Assembly: GCF_003072065.1 (NCBI RefSeq)
Contig: NZ_QCYG01000001.1
Coordinates: 310,001 to 374,000 of the forward strand
Length of the DNA: 64,000 bases
Source of the DNA: Thalassorhabdomicrobium marinisediminis
Lineage (GTDB): Bacteria > Pseudomonadota > Alphaproteobacteria > Rhodobacterales > Rhodobacteraceae
Direction: 5' to 3'
Positions 42,804-51,278 of this stretch are shown here, piece after piece. Both the position numbers and the translations under genes were made by a program. The notes under the pieces are model-generated. The model was not told the DNA's origin. It saw nothing but the letters and a program-made list of their open reading frames with translations, and ran no database searches. Position 1 is the first letter of the stretch. Each line of letters opens with the position of its first letter.

Positions 42804-42824
42804 TTGGAATGAGTGAGCTTCCAA
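42804..42824. promoter_or_regulatory. Candidate LysR operator between LysR and DoxX genes
   Basis: TTGGAA (42804-42809) and TTCCAA (42819-42824) form a six-base inverted repeat around nine bases, the size of a LysR dimer site with T...A ends. The octamer ATTATCAA occurs twice in direct orientation (42792-42799 and 42833-42840), flanking the palindrome, and may hold further half sites. Confidence 0.5.
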
Positions 42825-42900
42825 TTCTTCATATTATCAATCACGGCGCAATGGTCGATATGGGGGGCAGACACGATCAGCCCCTATCAGGAGATAAACC

Positions 42901-43332
42901 ATGACTTTCGAAACCAACACCAACGTCGGTGCCACGCTCGCCCGCCTCTCGCTCGGCGTTATCCTTTTGGCCCACGGCCTGCTCAAACTGTTTGTTTTCA
43001 CGCTGCCCGGCACCGTCGCCTTCTTCGACAGCCTCGGCTATCCCGCGATCATCGCCTATCTGACCGTTTTCGCCGAAGTCGTGGGGGGCGCGGCCCTTAT
43101 CGCGGGCCTGTATTCGCGCCTTGTGGCCGTTCTGTCCCTGCCGGTCCTCATCGGGTCGTTCTGGGTGCATGCGGGCAACGGCTGGCTGTTCAGTAACGAA
43201 GGTGGCGGCTGGGAATTCCCAGCGTTGCTGGTCGCGCTGGCGGTCATCGTCGCCATTCAGGGCGGCGGCGCCTTCGCCCTGCGCCGGTTGCCAGTGGTCG
43301 ACGGCTTCGTGCCACAGGCGTTGAAGGCTTGA
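42901..43332 (+). CDS. DoxX family membrane protein
   Basis: Membrane protein of 143 residues with four helices. The DoxX signature runs from LARLSLGVILLAHGLLKLF (about 11-29) through VAFFDSLGYPAIIAYLTVF to VGGAALIAGLYSRLVAV. DoxX-like proteins have roles in thiol oxidation and membrane redox chemistry in some bacteria, but most members are uncharacterised. A GGAG ribosome site precedes the ATG. Divergent LysR gene upstream; an intrinsic terminator follows. Confidence 0.9.
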   Translation: MTFETNTNVGATLARLSLGVILLAHGLLKLFVFTLPGTVAFFDSLGYPAIIAYLTVFAEVVGGAALIAGLYSRLVAVLSLPVLIGSFWVHAGNGWLFSNEGGGWEFPALLVALAVIVAIQGGGAFALRRLPVVDGFVPQALKA

Positions 43333-43355
43333 ACCATCACGTTACCTTTCTCATC

Positions 43356-43389
43356 AGGGGCGCCGCCGTCGCGGTGCCCCTTTTTGTTT
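43356..43389 (+). terminator. Intrinsic terminator after the DoxX gene
   Basis: AGGGGCGCC (43356-43364) pairs with GGTGCCCCT (43373-43381) around an eight-base loop, then TTTTGTTTA. A nine-pair hairpin and U-run on the plus strand; it should stop DoxX transcription before the broken FMN reductase gene. Confidence 0.8.
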
Positions 43390-43435
43390 ATTCACGTAAA
43401 GCGCGCGCAGGCGCACCGTTCGGAAAGGACCATCG

Positions 43436-43996
43436 ATGACACAGATACTTGGTATTTCGTGAAGCCTCAGACAGGGGTCGTTCAACACGGCGTTGCTGCA
43501 CGCGGCGCAGGATCTGATGCCCGAGGGCAGCGAACTTATCCGGGGCAGCATTGACGGCATTCCGCTCTACAACGCTGATGAGGAGCAGGCAGAGGGCATT
43601 CCGCCCGCGGTGCAGCGCCTCAAAGAGCAGATCATCGACGCCGACGGCGTGCTGCTGTTCTCGCCGGAATACAACAATTCGATGCCGGGCGTGTTCAAGA
43701 ACGCCATCGACTGGACAAGCCGCCCGGCCAGCGACATCGCGCAGGTGTTCGGCGGCAAGCCTTTCGCGGTCATCGGCGCCTCGCCCGGGGGATTTGGAAC
43801 CATACTGGCGCAGGACAGTTGGCTTTCTGTGCTGCGAACGCTCGGGACACGCCCGTGGTGGTCGGGGCGGCTGATGGTGGCCCGGGCCGGCAATGTTTTC
43901 GACGATGCGGGCCAGATGACCGACGCGCAGATGCGCGACCGACTTGAGCGTTTCCTGCAAGGGTTTGTGGCCTTTGCCGCCTCGGACGCAGGTTGA
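43436..43996 (+). pseudogene. NADPH-dependent FMN reductase, interrupted by an in-frame TGA at codon 9
   Basis: The frame reads MTQILGIS, then TGA at 43460-43462, then SLRQGSFNTALLHAAQ and on without further stops to 43996. Flavodoxin-like NADPH:FMN reductases carry GxSGSLRxxSxN here, so the TGA replaces the Gly codon (GGA to TGA by one G-to-T change) in the FMN phosphate loop. The rest looks intact: FSPEYNNSMPGVFKNAIDW near residue 80 and GGKPFAVIGASPGGFGT near 105. With the stop read as such, no functional enzyme is made unless translation restarts downstream, which would lose the FMN loop. Either a very recent loss or a sequencing error. Confidence 0.85.
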
Positions 43997-44083
43997 CACA
44001 GGGCGCCCCTGTCCTCACCGCAGGGGGACCCGCACTGCTGACTGACCCCGACGCCCTCGGACACCTCTGAAAGGATATTCCAT

Positions 44084-44710
44084 ATGCCAACGCTTTATAC
44101 CATGCCCGGAACCTGTTCGCTGTCGCCCAATATCGCGGTGGCCTGGCTTGATGCACCTGTCGAGGTGCACACGATGGCCTACGGCGACCACAAGAAGGAC
44201 GCCTATCTGGCGATCAACGACAAGGGGAAGGTGCCTGCGTTGCAGTTCGCGGATGGCGACGTGCTGACAGAAGCGGCGGCGATCCTCGCGTGGCTGGGTG
44301 CTGCCCATGGCGGCGACAGCTTCGCCCGCGACACGGTGTTGGGGCGCAAGGAAGCCGAGGCGCTGTCCTACATGACCTCGGAGGTGCACGCGGCCTATGG
44401 CGGCCATTTCGGCCCGCAGAACTTCGCCGACAGCGACAGCGCCATCGAAGAGGTCAAGCGCAAGACCTACGACAAGCTCGACGGCCACTACAAACGTCTG
44501 AACGACACGCTGCGCGACGCCGGCGGCGACTGGTATCTGGGCAAACGCAGTTTTGCGGATACGTTCCTGTATGTCCTGACCCGCTGGATTGACCAGACCC
44601 CGCTGGCCTATGACGACTACCCCGAATTGAAGCAGCACATGTCACGGATGGAAGCGGACGCCGGCGTGCAGCTGGCCCTGACGCGTCAGAACATGGAGCC
44701 GATCGGATGA
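44084..44710 (+). CDS. Glutathione S-transferase
   Basis: Two-domain protein of 208 residues: an N-terminal thioredoxin fold (LYTMPGTCSLSPNIAVAWL, with KGKVPALQFADGDVLTEA carrying the cis-Pro and glutathione-binding Glu) and a C-terminal helical domain (YLGKRSFADTFLYVLTRW). It most resembles beta-class bacterial GSTs, with Cys at residue 11 in the active-site position. It conjugates or reduces electrophiles with glutathione. The stop overlaps the following DUF5996 gene as ATGA. Confidence 0.92.
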   Translation: MPTLYTMPGTCSLSPNIAVAWLDAPVEVHTMAYGDHKKDAYLAINDKGKVPALQFADGDVLTEAAAILAWLGAAHGGDSFARDTVLGRKEAEALSYMTSEVHAAYGGHFGPQNFADSDSAIEEVKRKTYDKLDGHYKRLNDTLRDAGGDWYLGKRSFADTFLYVLTRWIDQTPLAYDDYPELKQHMSRMEADAGVQLALTRQNMEPIG

Positions 44711-45675
44711 GCGACGTGGCAAAGGAGCCGGGCTGGCCGTCCCTTGGCTACGGGGACTGGTCGGACACCTGCGCGGCGCTTCATCTCTGGACGCAGATCC
44801 TCAGGAAATACCGGGTGGCCCATACGCCCTGGGTCAACCATTCTTGGCATTCGACCTTGTATGTGACGCCCCGTGGCCTGACGACGGGCCCGGTGCATGA
44901 GCGCGGCGGTTGCGTCAGCCTGAGCCTTGATTTGACCGAGCACCGGCTTGTCGCCGAAGCGGATGGCGGCGCCCGTGAAGGGTTTGCCCTGACCGAGATG
45001 AGCGTGGCAGAGTTCCATGAGAGGACGCGACAGGCAGTGGAGGCCGTCGGCGGCACCTTCGATATTCACGGCGCGCCCAATGAGCTGCCCGATCCGGTGC
45101 CCTTTGCGAAAGACCACGCGCATCGCCCCTACGACGCGGCCGCCGTTGCGCGGTATCATCGGGCGTTGCTGCACATCGTGCCGGTGTTCGAGCATTTCCG
45201 CACCAGCTTTCTGGGCAAGGTTTCGCCCGTGCACCTGTTCTGGGGGGCGCTCGATCTGGCAGTCACCCGGTTCTCGGGGCGGCGCGCCCCTTTGCACCCG
45301 GCGGGCATCCCGAACCTGCCGGACACCGTCGCGCAAGAGGCGTATAGCCACGAGGTGTCATCGGCGGGCTTCTGGCCGGGCGGTGGTGGCGTCGATGAGC
45401 CGATGTTCTACGCCTATGCCTACCCCGAGCCGGATGGCTTCGCCAAGCAACCCGTCTCACCGAAAGAGGCCTATTACGATACCACCTTGGGCGAGTTCCT
45501 GTTGCCCTATGCCGCCGTGCGGGACAGCGAGACGCCCGCAGAAACGCTCATGGCGTTCCTGCAATCGACCTATGACGCCGCCGCAAACGCCGGCGGCTGG
45601 GATCGCGCGGCGTTGGACTGCAGCTTGGGCAGGCCGGGCGAGCCGCGACCGATACATCGCCAAGGCGAGTCCTGA
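44707..45675 (+). CDS. DUF5996 family protein
   Basis: Protein of 322 residues with the family hallmarks WPSLGYGDWSDTCAALHLWTQ (start; split here for length) and VNHSWHSTLYVTPRGLTTG, and C-terminal FWPGGGGVDEPMFYAYAYPEP. No enzymatic function is established for the family. It overlaps the GST gene by four bases, so they are co-transcribed; a glutathione-linked role is possible but unproven. Confidence 0.88.
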   Translation: MSDVAKEPGWPSLGYGDWSDTCAALHLWTQILRKYRVAHTPWVNHSWHSTLYVTPRGLTTGPVHERGGCVSLSLDLTEHRLVAEADGGAREGFALTEMSVAEFHERTRQAVEAVGGTFDIHGAPNELPDPVPFAKDHAHRPYDAAAVARYHRALLHIVPVFEHFRTSFLGKVSPVHLFWGALDLAVTRFSGRRAPLHPAGIPNLPDTVAQEAYSHEVSSAGFWPGGGGVDEPMFYAYAYPEPDGFAKQPVSPKEAYYDTTLGEFLLPYAAVRDSETPAETLMAFLQSTYDAAANAGGWDRAALDCSLGRPGEPRPIHRQGES

Positions 45676-45740
45676 CCGGCACGCGCGGCTCTGCCACGGG
45701 CCGCGCGGGTAGGCCTGCGCAGGTGGTTTTTGTCCCCGGG

Positions 45741-45992
45741 TCAGCGCACTACGCGGCGTGGACCGGCAAGGGATTGGCCAAGGGCGGCGACCGCCATGGC
45801 GCTGGCGGCCCAGCCTATCGGCGGCCAGTGGGCCGCGTCTGCACTCTCGGCCCGCGCCGTGTGCGGGGATCGCTCCGGCTGGCCGCCATCGTCTTCCCAT
45901 CGGGCGATGCAGGCCGCGTTCGGGTCTTCGGCGGACGACGTGGGGAAAACATCGGGCAACAGGTCTTCGAAATCGGCTTTGGACAGCATCAT
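45741..45992 (-). CDS. Small protein of unknown function downstream of DUF1127 gene
   Basis: Predicted 83-residue protein starting MMLSKADFEDLLPDVFPTS, with one weakly hydrophobic stretch (WAASAMAVAALGQSLAG). The start is supported by a good GGAG ribosome site seven to ten bases upstream on the minus strand. It lies 83 bases after the DUF1127 gene on the same strand, with a strong G/C hairpin in the gap. No family recognised. Confidence 0.55.
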   Translation of the reverse strand: MMLSKADFEDLLPDVFPTSSAEDPNAACIARWEDDGGQPERSPHTARAESADAAHWPPIGWAASAMAVAALGQSLAGPRRVVR

Positions 45993-46020
45993 GGTGTTTC
46001 TCCTTCAGTGACGGTGGACA

Positions 46021-46066
46021 GGGCGCGCGGCGATTGGCGCGCGGGATGGATTGGCCCCGCGCGCCC
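46021..46066 (-). promoter_or_regulatory. Three-arm G/C hairpin with mutually exclusive pairings
   Basis: GGGCGCGCGG (46021-46030) is perfectly complementary to CCGCGCGCCC (46057-46066). A near copy of the first arm, GGCGCGCGGG (46036-46045), can pair with the same third arm over nine bases. In the minus-strand transcript between the DUF1127 gene and the small gene below it, the two hairpins exclude each other. It may be a partial terminator, processing site or attenuator. Confidence 0.45.
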
Positions 46067-46075
46067 GGATCAGTG

Positions 46076-46378
46076 CTATCGCAGCGTCGCCTGATCCAGC
46101 GGGCCAGAGGCCGCGCCGGGCGTCGGTGTCATTCCGAGCTCGAGGTCGTCATAGCCATAGACGACGCCGTGGATTTCACCCCGGGTAAGGCCTATGTCGC
46201 GCAGGATCCGGTCGTCCAGCGCGTCCAGTGCGGCCACCATGCGCTTGTTCTGGTAGGACTGCGTTGCCGCCTTCACCCAACGGCCAAGGGTGCGCCGCAG
46301 CGAAGACTTGTCGCGCAGGGGCGATTTTTCGGGGAACAGGGAAATCTTGTAGTCGTGATGAGTCATGTAAGGATGCAT
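46076..46378 (-). CDS. DUF1127 domain-containing small protein
   Basis: Protein of 100 residues with the arginine/hydrophobic DUF1127 motif at its core: ALDALDDRILRDIGLTRGEI (about 52-71), preceded by LGRWVKAATQSYQN. DUF1127 proteins of alphaproteobacteria bind RNA and affect RNA turnover (CcaF1 of R. sphaeroides is one, transcribed with the CcsR sRNAs). The ATG at 46378 is selected by TTGGAGAG upstream. The DUF1127 core is flanked by extra N- and C-terminal residues, so it is longer than the usual 50-70. Confidence 0.85.
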   Translation of the reverse strand: MHPYMTHHDYKISLFPEKSPLRDKSSLRRTLGRWVKAATQSYQNKRMVAALDALDDRILRDIGLTRGEIHGVVYGYDDLELGMTPTPGAASGPLDQATLR

Positions 46379-47158
46379 GCCACTCTCCAATTCGGGGGGG
46401 GGAACCCTGATCAGCCGTATCAGGGCGGGCAGCCACGGGGCCGCACCGCGCCAACAGACGTTTCAGGACAGACAAAGAGATTGGATAACGCCCCGAGGCG
46501 TGGCCCGCCCAAAGGACGGTGCCGCGCCCGGGGTTACAGGCGGTTCAGCAGTTTTCCCGCAAACAGCAGGAACCTCTTATGGCGCAGGAATATCATCATG
46601 ACCTTCATGTCGGCTTTCCACCGCCGGGTTTCAAGGCCGGGCGACACGGTGCGACATTATGGCCAAGTCCCTTGTTTTTAACGGTTTTTGCCGAGGTGAC
46701 CGGGCGTCACAAGGGGGGGCGGTTTCGGGGGCGTTTTGCCAGCTGCATCCGGGGTGGGGCATCCGTGTCAACGTTTTCGTGATCGCGATGCCGAACGGCA
46801 GGCCGTCGCGGGGCGTCTCGTCGCGTTGCAAGGGTTTTAGCTTCGGTAAATCAGCGGCTTAGCAAGGACTTCCGCGGTGGATCGCTGTCTCGAATTAGGT
46901 GCTGACATTGCCACGGGCTTTGTCATATGGTCCCGCCGTGATGATGGCGCATGCCGCGAACACCGGTTCGCGCGGCCTAAGTGCAGGTCGTGTGGCGACG
47001 TGGGACCGGGATGAGCTATCAGTTGTTCAATGCTGTCGGGCTGGCTGCCGCGGCGGTTCGAAATGTCGATCCGCACCTCGGGCGGTCGGCTGGCGCGACG
47101 TCGCCCTATGCGACCGATGCGCGTTCAGACAAAATTGATTGATGTCAGGGAGACAGCA
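46379..47158. other. 780-base intergenic region; no gene supported
   Basis: Between the minus-strand DUF1127 gene and the plus-strand ProX gene. It must hold both promoters. Short open frames on either strand have no ribosome site or recognisable family. No tRNA-like or strong terminator structure was seen. A small RNA is possible but nothing in the sequence singles one out. Confidence 0.5.
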
Positions 47159-48133
47159 ATGAAAACCAAACAGACGCTCTTGAAAGGTGCGGCCATCGCC
47201 GCATTGATGACCTCGGCCTCAGCGGCGCAGGCCGACTGCGGCGAGGTGACGATCACCGAAATGGACTGGGCCTCCTCTGCGGTGGTGACCTCGGTCGCCA
47301 GTTTCCTGATGACCACCGGCTACGAATGCGAGGTGAAGGTGGTGCCGACGACGACCGTTCCGGCCATGACCTCGGTCGCCGAAACCGGTCAGCCGGATAT
47401 CCTCACCGAACTCTGGACCTCCTACACCGAAGTTTACGAAGACCTTGTCGAGGAAGGCAAACTAATCGAATTGTCGAAGGTCCTTTCGGACGGGGGCGTT
47501 GAAGCCTGGTGGGTGCCCGAGTATCTGGTCGAAGAGCATCCCGAACTGGCCACGCTCGAAGGTATCCGCAACAACCCCGAGCTTGTGGGCGGCCGGTTCC
47601 ATGATTGCCCCTCGGGCTGGGGCTGCGACGTGACCAACTTTAACATCTTCAAGGCCGCCGGTCTGGACGATGCCGGAATCGAACGCTTCCAGCATGGCTC
47701 GGGTGAGACGCTGGCCGCAGCAATCGCGGCCGCCTATGCCAATGAAGAGCCATGGTTCGGCTACTACTGGGCGCCGACCTCGGTGCTGGGCAAATACCCC
47801 ATGGTCGAGGTTGATCTGGGCGAGTACGACGAAGAAACCCACACCTGCAACGGTCTGGAAGACTGCCCGACGCCCGGCGTCTCTGCCTATCCGGCGTCGA
47901 ACGTCGTCACCGCCGTCACGCCGTCTTTCGTCGAGCGCGAGCCGGAGGTTGCCGCCATGCTTGAGAAGTTGAGCTTCACCAACCAGCAAATGGGCGAGGT
48001 TCTGGCTTGGCAGTCCGACAACAACGCCTCTTACGAGGAAGCGGCCGTCTTCTTCCTGTCGAACTACGAAGAGGTCTGGTCTGACTGGATCAACGACGCC
48101 GCGCGCGAAAACCTTTCGGCGTTGCTGCAGTAA
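47159..48133 (+). CDS. ABC transporter substrate-binding protein, glycine-betaine/choline (ProX-like) type
   Basis: Periplasmic protein of 324 residues. The signal peptide ends at about AQA-DC (residues 1-23). The mature protein shows the OpuAC/ProX-type fold: ITEMDWASSAVVTSVASFL, GQPDILTELWTSYTEVYEDL with aromatic cage residues, and the paired-Cys segment DCPSGWGCD. It should bind a quaternary-ammonium osmolyte or a similar ligand. A GGGAGACAG ribosome site selects ATG 47159. The permease gene follows after 84 bases. Confidence 0.9.
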   Translation: MKTKQTLLKGAAIAALMTSASAAQADCGEVTITEMDWASSAVVTSVASFLMTTGYECEVKVVPTTTVPAMTSVAETGQPDILTELWTSYTEVYEDLVEEGKLIELSKVLSDGGVEAWWVPEYLVEEHPELATLEGIRNNPELVGGRFHDCPSGWGCDVTNFNIFKAAGLDDAGIERFQHGSGETLAAAIAAAYANEEPWFGYYWAPTSVLGKYPMVEVDLGEYDEETHTCNGLEDCPTPGVSAYPASNVVTAVTPSFVEREPEVAAMLEKLSFTNQQMGEVLAWQSDNNASYEEAAVFFLSNYEEVWSDWINDAARENLSALLQ

Positions 48134-48217
48134 ACCTGCTCTGAGAAGAACTTTAGCATGAAGTGACAAGGCCCTTCGCCCGGTGCGGCGGGGGGCATTG
48201 GACGGGGCGGGGGTCTC

Positions 48218-49246
48218 ATGGCGTTCTACGACAAGGTTTTCGATGCCCTTGGGCTGCGCGGCTGGTGCGGTGAAAATGCCGCCGATGCGCCGCTCTCCAT
48301 GGCCGATCTGATGGCGCAATCGGCGGGCACGTCCGAGCCGGGCGGCAAGTTTCCGTTCCCCTCGCTCGACACGCTGCACGAAAGCTGCAACCGGATCGTA
48401 CAGTCGCGCGACGTCACCAAGGGCATCGAATCCGGCTTCCTTTCCGTGCGGCCGGTGCTCAAGTCGGTGCTGGACCCGATCACCCAACCGCTCAGCTGGA
48501 TGCTGGATGGCGCGCTGTGGCTCTTCGTGGTGACGCCGTGGTATGTGATGGTGCCGATCCTTGTGGGCCTGTCGTGGCTTGCGTCGCGCTCCAAGGGGGT
48601 GACGCTGTTCGTGCTGCTGTCGATCTTCGCGCTGAGCCTGGTGGACCACTACGGCGTCGCCATGCAGACCCTGTCGATCATCTTCGTCTGCACCACCATC
48701 TCGGTGCTCTTCGGGGTGCCCATCGGCATCGCCATGTCGAAATCCGACAAGTTGCAAAAGGCGCTGGTGCCGGTGCTGGACCTGCTGCAGACCCTGCCAA
48801 CCTTCGTCTATCTCATCCCGCTGATCTTCCTGTTCGCGGTCACGGAATCAAAGCTCTACGGGATCGCGATCATCCTCTATGCCATCGTGCCGGTGATCCG
48901 GCTCACCGATCTGGGCATCCGTCTGGTGGACCGTGACGTGATCGAGGCGGCGGACGCCTTCGGCATGAGCAACCGCCAGAAGCTGTGGCGCGTGCAACTC
49001 CCGCTGGCGTTACCGAACATCATGGCGGGGGTGAACCAGACGATCATGATGAGCCTTGCGATGGTGGTGATCGCCTCGCTCGTCTCGGCGCCGGGGTTGG
49101 GCGTGAACGTGCTGCGCGGCATCCGCAATCTTGAGCTTGGCGTGGGCATCGTCGCGGGGATCGGCATCGTGCTTCTGGCGGTGATCCTTGACCGGGTGTC
49201 GAAAGCCGCGCTGACCCGGGTCGATGTCACCCGGATGAAACGCTAG
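48218..49246 (+). CDS. ABC transporter permease, ProW/OpuAB-type
   Basis: Inner-membrane protein of 342 residues with an N-terminal cytoplasmic segment and six or so membrane helices. The EAA loop that contacts the ATPase is VIEAADAFGMSNRQKLWRV (about 243-261). C-terminal helices include MAMVVIASLVSAPGLGVNVL-like sequence. The binding-protein gene is upstream. No ATPase gene (ProV) follows: the next gene is on the other strand. Such gene pairs may use an ATPase encoded elsewhere. Confidence 0.9.
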   Translation: MAFYDKVFDALGLRGWCGENAADAPLSMADLMAQSAGTSEPGGKFPFPSLDTLHESCNRIVQSRDVTKGIESGFLSVRPVLKSVLDPITQPLSWMLDGALWLFVVTPWYVMVPILVGLSWLASRSKGVTLFVLLSIFALSLVDHYGVAMQTLSIIFVCTTISVLFGVPIGIAMSKSDKLQKALVPVLDLLQTLPTFVYLIPLIFLFAVTESKLYGIAIILYAIVPVIRLTDLGIRLVDRDVIEAADAFGMSNRQKLWRVQLPLALPNIMAGVNQTIMMSLAMVVIASLVSAPGLGVNVLRGIRNLELGVGIVAGIGIVLLAVILDRVSKAALTRVDVTRMKR

Positions 49247-49249
49247 CGG

Positions 49250-49846
49250 TCAGCGCCGCGCGGCCTCCCAATCCTCGAACATCTGCGCGTGTTTGCGCTC
49301 CAGCCGGGCGCGGGTTGCGGCGCTCAGCGTCAGGTCGGCCGCGGGGGAGACGTTGCGCGTGGGCAGGTTGATGATCTTGTCGAGCCGCTGGCCGAGAAAC
49401 GCCACCAGAAGGTCCATCTGTTCGTATTGAAACAGATGATCGACCATCACCCGCCCGTCGTTGTCGCGAATAAAGCGCGGCGGATAGCCGACCCGCGCGG
49501 CGGGGCCGGGATCGTCCGAGGCATAATCCGCCACGAAAGCATCGAAGCTCATCGCTTCGGTGCTGTTCGCCGCGCCCTGCTTTTCGGGCCGGCTGCGGTA
49601 GCGATACCAGCTGCCCAGCCAATCGACCGGATGGCGCAGGACGCAGACGGTCTCGGGCTCCTTCACCCCGCATTTGCCCAGATAGGTCTTGAGATACTTG
49701 TCGTAGCGATACCCCGGCGTGTGCTTGAGATTCGGCGAATAGCGCAGCACCATCGCCGCCATCGGCTCCAACGCCGCTTCAAGTGCTGTGGTCCCGGTCT
49801 TGGGCAAGGCCAGAAAGACCAGTTTTTCTTTCGCGAATACAAGCAT
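49250..49846 (-). CDS. Sulfotransferase-like protein
   Basis: Protein of 198 residues with a PAPS-binding 5' loop [15 protein letters not shown] (about 11-26) and a 3'-phosphate-binding segment [18 protein letters not shown] (about 67-84). It is short for a sulfotransferase, as are many bacterial family-2-like versions. The acceptor is unknown. It is convergent with the permease gene by only 3 bases and is divergent from recA with about 190 bases between. Confidence 0.85.
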   Translation of the reverse strand: MLVFAKEKLVFLALPKTGTTALEAALEPMAAMVLRYSPNLKHTPGYRYDKYLKTYLGKCGVKEPETVCVLRHPVDWLGSWYRYRSRPEKQGAANSTEAMSFDAFVADYASDDPGPAARVGYPPRFIRDNDGRVMVDHLFQYEQMDLLVAFLGQRLDKIINLPTRNVSPAADLTLSAATRARLERKHAQMFEDWEAARR

Positions 49847-49963
49847 TTCCGGTCCGTTCCTACGTCAGTTCCCCGTGTAAACTACTCATTAACCCCTCTG
49901 CGCGAAAGCTGGGTTACGCATAATTTTAGTTGTAATGTTCACACTTTGGTCCCATATAGACAA

Positions 49964-49978
49964 GAACAAGAGGTGAAC
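49964..49978 (+). promoter_or_regulatory. LexA (SOS) box upstream of recA
   Basis: GAAC (49964-49967), seven bases, GAAC (49975-49978), the direct-repeat GTTC-N7-GTTC SOS operator of alphaproteobacteria read on the other strand. It ends 60 bases before the recA ATG, the expected operator position. A nearby GTTC at 49937 without a matching partner is not counted. Confidence 0.88.
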
Positions 49979-50038
49979 GAAGCAAATGATCAGCCCCGAT
50001 TGAAGCATCCTCTCGGGCGTGGAATAAGGATCAGAAGA

Positions 50039-51118
50039 ATGGCAACGGCAGAAGTTTTGAAAATGACAGACAAGAAAGCTGCGGATAAGCAAAAGGCGCT
50101 GGATTCCGCATTGGCCCAGATTGAGCGGCAGTTCGGCAAGGGGTCGATCATGACGCTGGGCGGCAATGCCGTGCAGGAAATCGCAAGCACCTCCACCGGA
50201 TCGCTCGGGCTTGATATCGCGCTTGGCATCGGCGGCATTCCCAAAGGCCGCATTGTTGAGATTTATGGCCCCGAAAGCTCGGGCAAGACGACGCTGACGC
50301 TGCATTGCGTGGCGGAAGAGCAGAAAAAAGGCGGCGTTTGCGCCTTCGTTGACGCGGAACACGCGCTTGATCCGACCTATGCCAAGAAACTGGGCGTCAA
50401 TCTCGATGAGCTGCTGATCTCGCAGCCCGACACTGGCGAACAGGCGCTTGAGATCGTGGATACACTGGTGCGTTCGGGCGCGGTGTCGATGATCGTGGTC
50501 GACTCGGTTGCGGCCCTTACCCCCAAGTCCGAGCTTGAGGGCGACATGGGCGACAGCTCCGTCGGTGTGCACGCGCGCCTGATGTCACAGGCCATGCGCA
50601 AGCTGACCGGTTCGATCAACCGCACCCATTGCACGGTGATCTTCATCAACCAGATACGCATGAAGATCGGCGTCATGTTCGGCTCGCCCGAGACGACGAC
50701 GGGCGGCAACGCGCTCAAGTTCTATTCCTCCGTGCGTCTCGACATCCGCCGCATCGGTGCCCTGAAGGACCGCGATGAGGTTGTCGGCAACGCCACCCGT
50801 GTCAAGGTCGTCAAGAACAAGGTCGCCCCGCCGTTCAAACAGGTGGAATTCGACATCATGTATGGCGAAGGCATCTCCAAGATGGGCGAATTGTTGGATC
50901 TTGGCGTCAAGGCCGGCGTGGTCGAGAAGTCGGGCTCGTGGTTCAGTTACGGCGACGAACGGATCGGGCAGGGACGTGAGAACGCCAAGAACTTCCTGAA
51001 AGAGAATGAGCGGTTCGCGCTCGAGATCGAAGACAAGATCCGCGCAGCCCACGGCCTCGATTTCGATTTCCAGCCCGGAAACGACGACAAGGACGATGGC
51101 GCACTGCTTGAGGATTGA
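50039..51118 (+). CDS. recA: Recombinase RecA
   Basis: Homologous recombination and SOS co-protease of 359 residues. Walker A GPESSGKT is at 77-84, and the classic segments [42 protein letters not shown] and [14 protein letters not shown] are present, ending in an acidic C-terminal tail. The ATG at 50039 follows AAGGATCAGAAG; the frame is open further upstream but without support. A GAAC-N7-GAAC LexA box lies 60 bases upstream. An intrinsic terminator follows, separating it from alaS. Confidence 0.98.
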   Translation: MATAEVLKMTDKKAADKQKALDSALAQIERQFGKGSIMTLGGNAVQEIASTSTGSLGLDIALGIGGIPKGRIVEIYGPESSGKTTLTLHCVAEEQKKGGVCAFVDAEHALDPTYAKKLGVNLDELLISQPDTGEQALEIVDTLVRSGAVSMIVVDSVAALTPKSELEGDMGDSSVGVHARLMSQAMRKLTGSINRTHCTVIFINQIRMKIGVMFGSPETTTGGNALKFYSSVRLDIRRIGALKDRDEVVGNATRVKVVKNKVAPPFKQVEFDIMYGEGISKMGELLDLGVKAGVVEKSGSWFSYGDERIGQGRENAKNFLKENERFALEIEDKIRAAHGLDFDFQPGNDDKDDGALLED

Positions 51119-51172
51119 TCCCCCACGCGGGCGTATCGTCGCTCTGGTCGTGCTCCCGTGACGTCAGCATTC

Positions 51173-51200
51173 AAAGGGTCGCAGTCCTGCGGCCCTTTTT
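51173..51200 (+). terminator. Intrinsic terminator after recA
   Basis: AAAGGGTCGCAG (51173-51184), a two-base turn, then CTGCGGCCC (51187-51195) with one G-T pair, and TTTTT. A strong hairpin and U-run, about 55 bases after the recA stop. Confidence 0.88.
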
Positions 51201-51278
51201 CGTTGCGCCCTGTGGACTTGCCGCAGGGCGACAGCTATTTCTGCGCAAACGTTTCACACCCCGATGAAAGCATCTGCA

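Noticed and set aside
43460-43462. Selenocysteine codon in the FMN reductase
   Set aside because: The position is a structural Gly in the FMN loop, not a redox Cys, and no SECIS-like hairpin directly follows.
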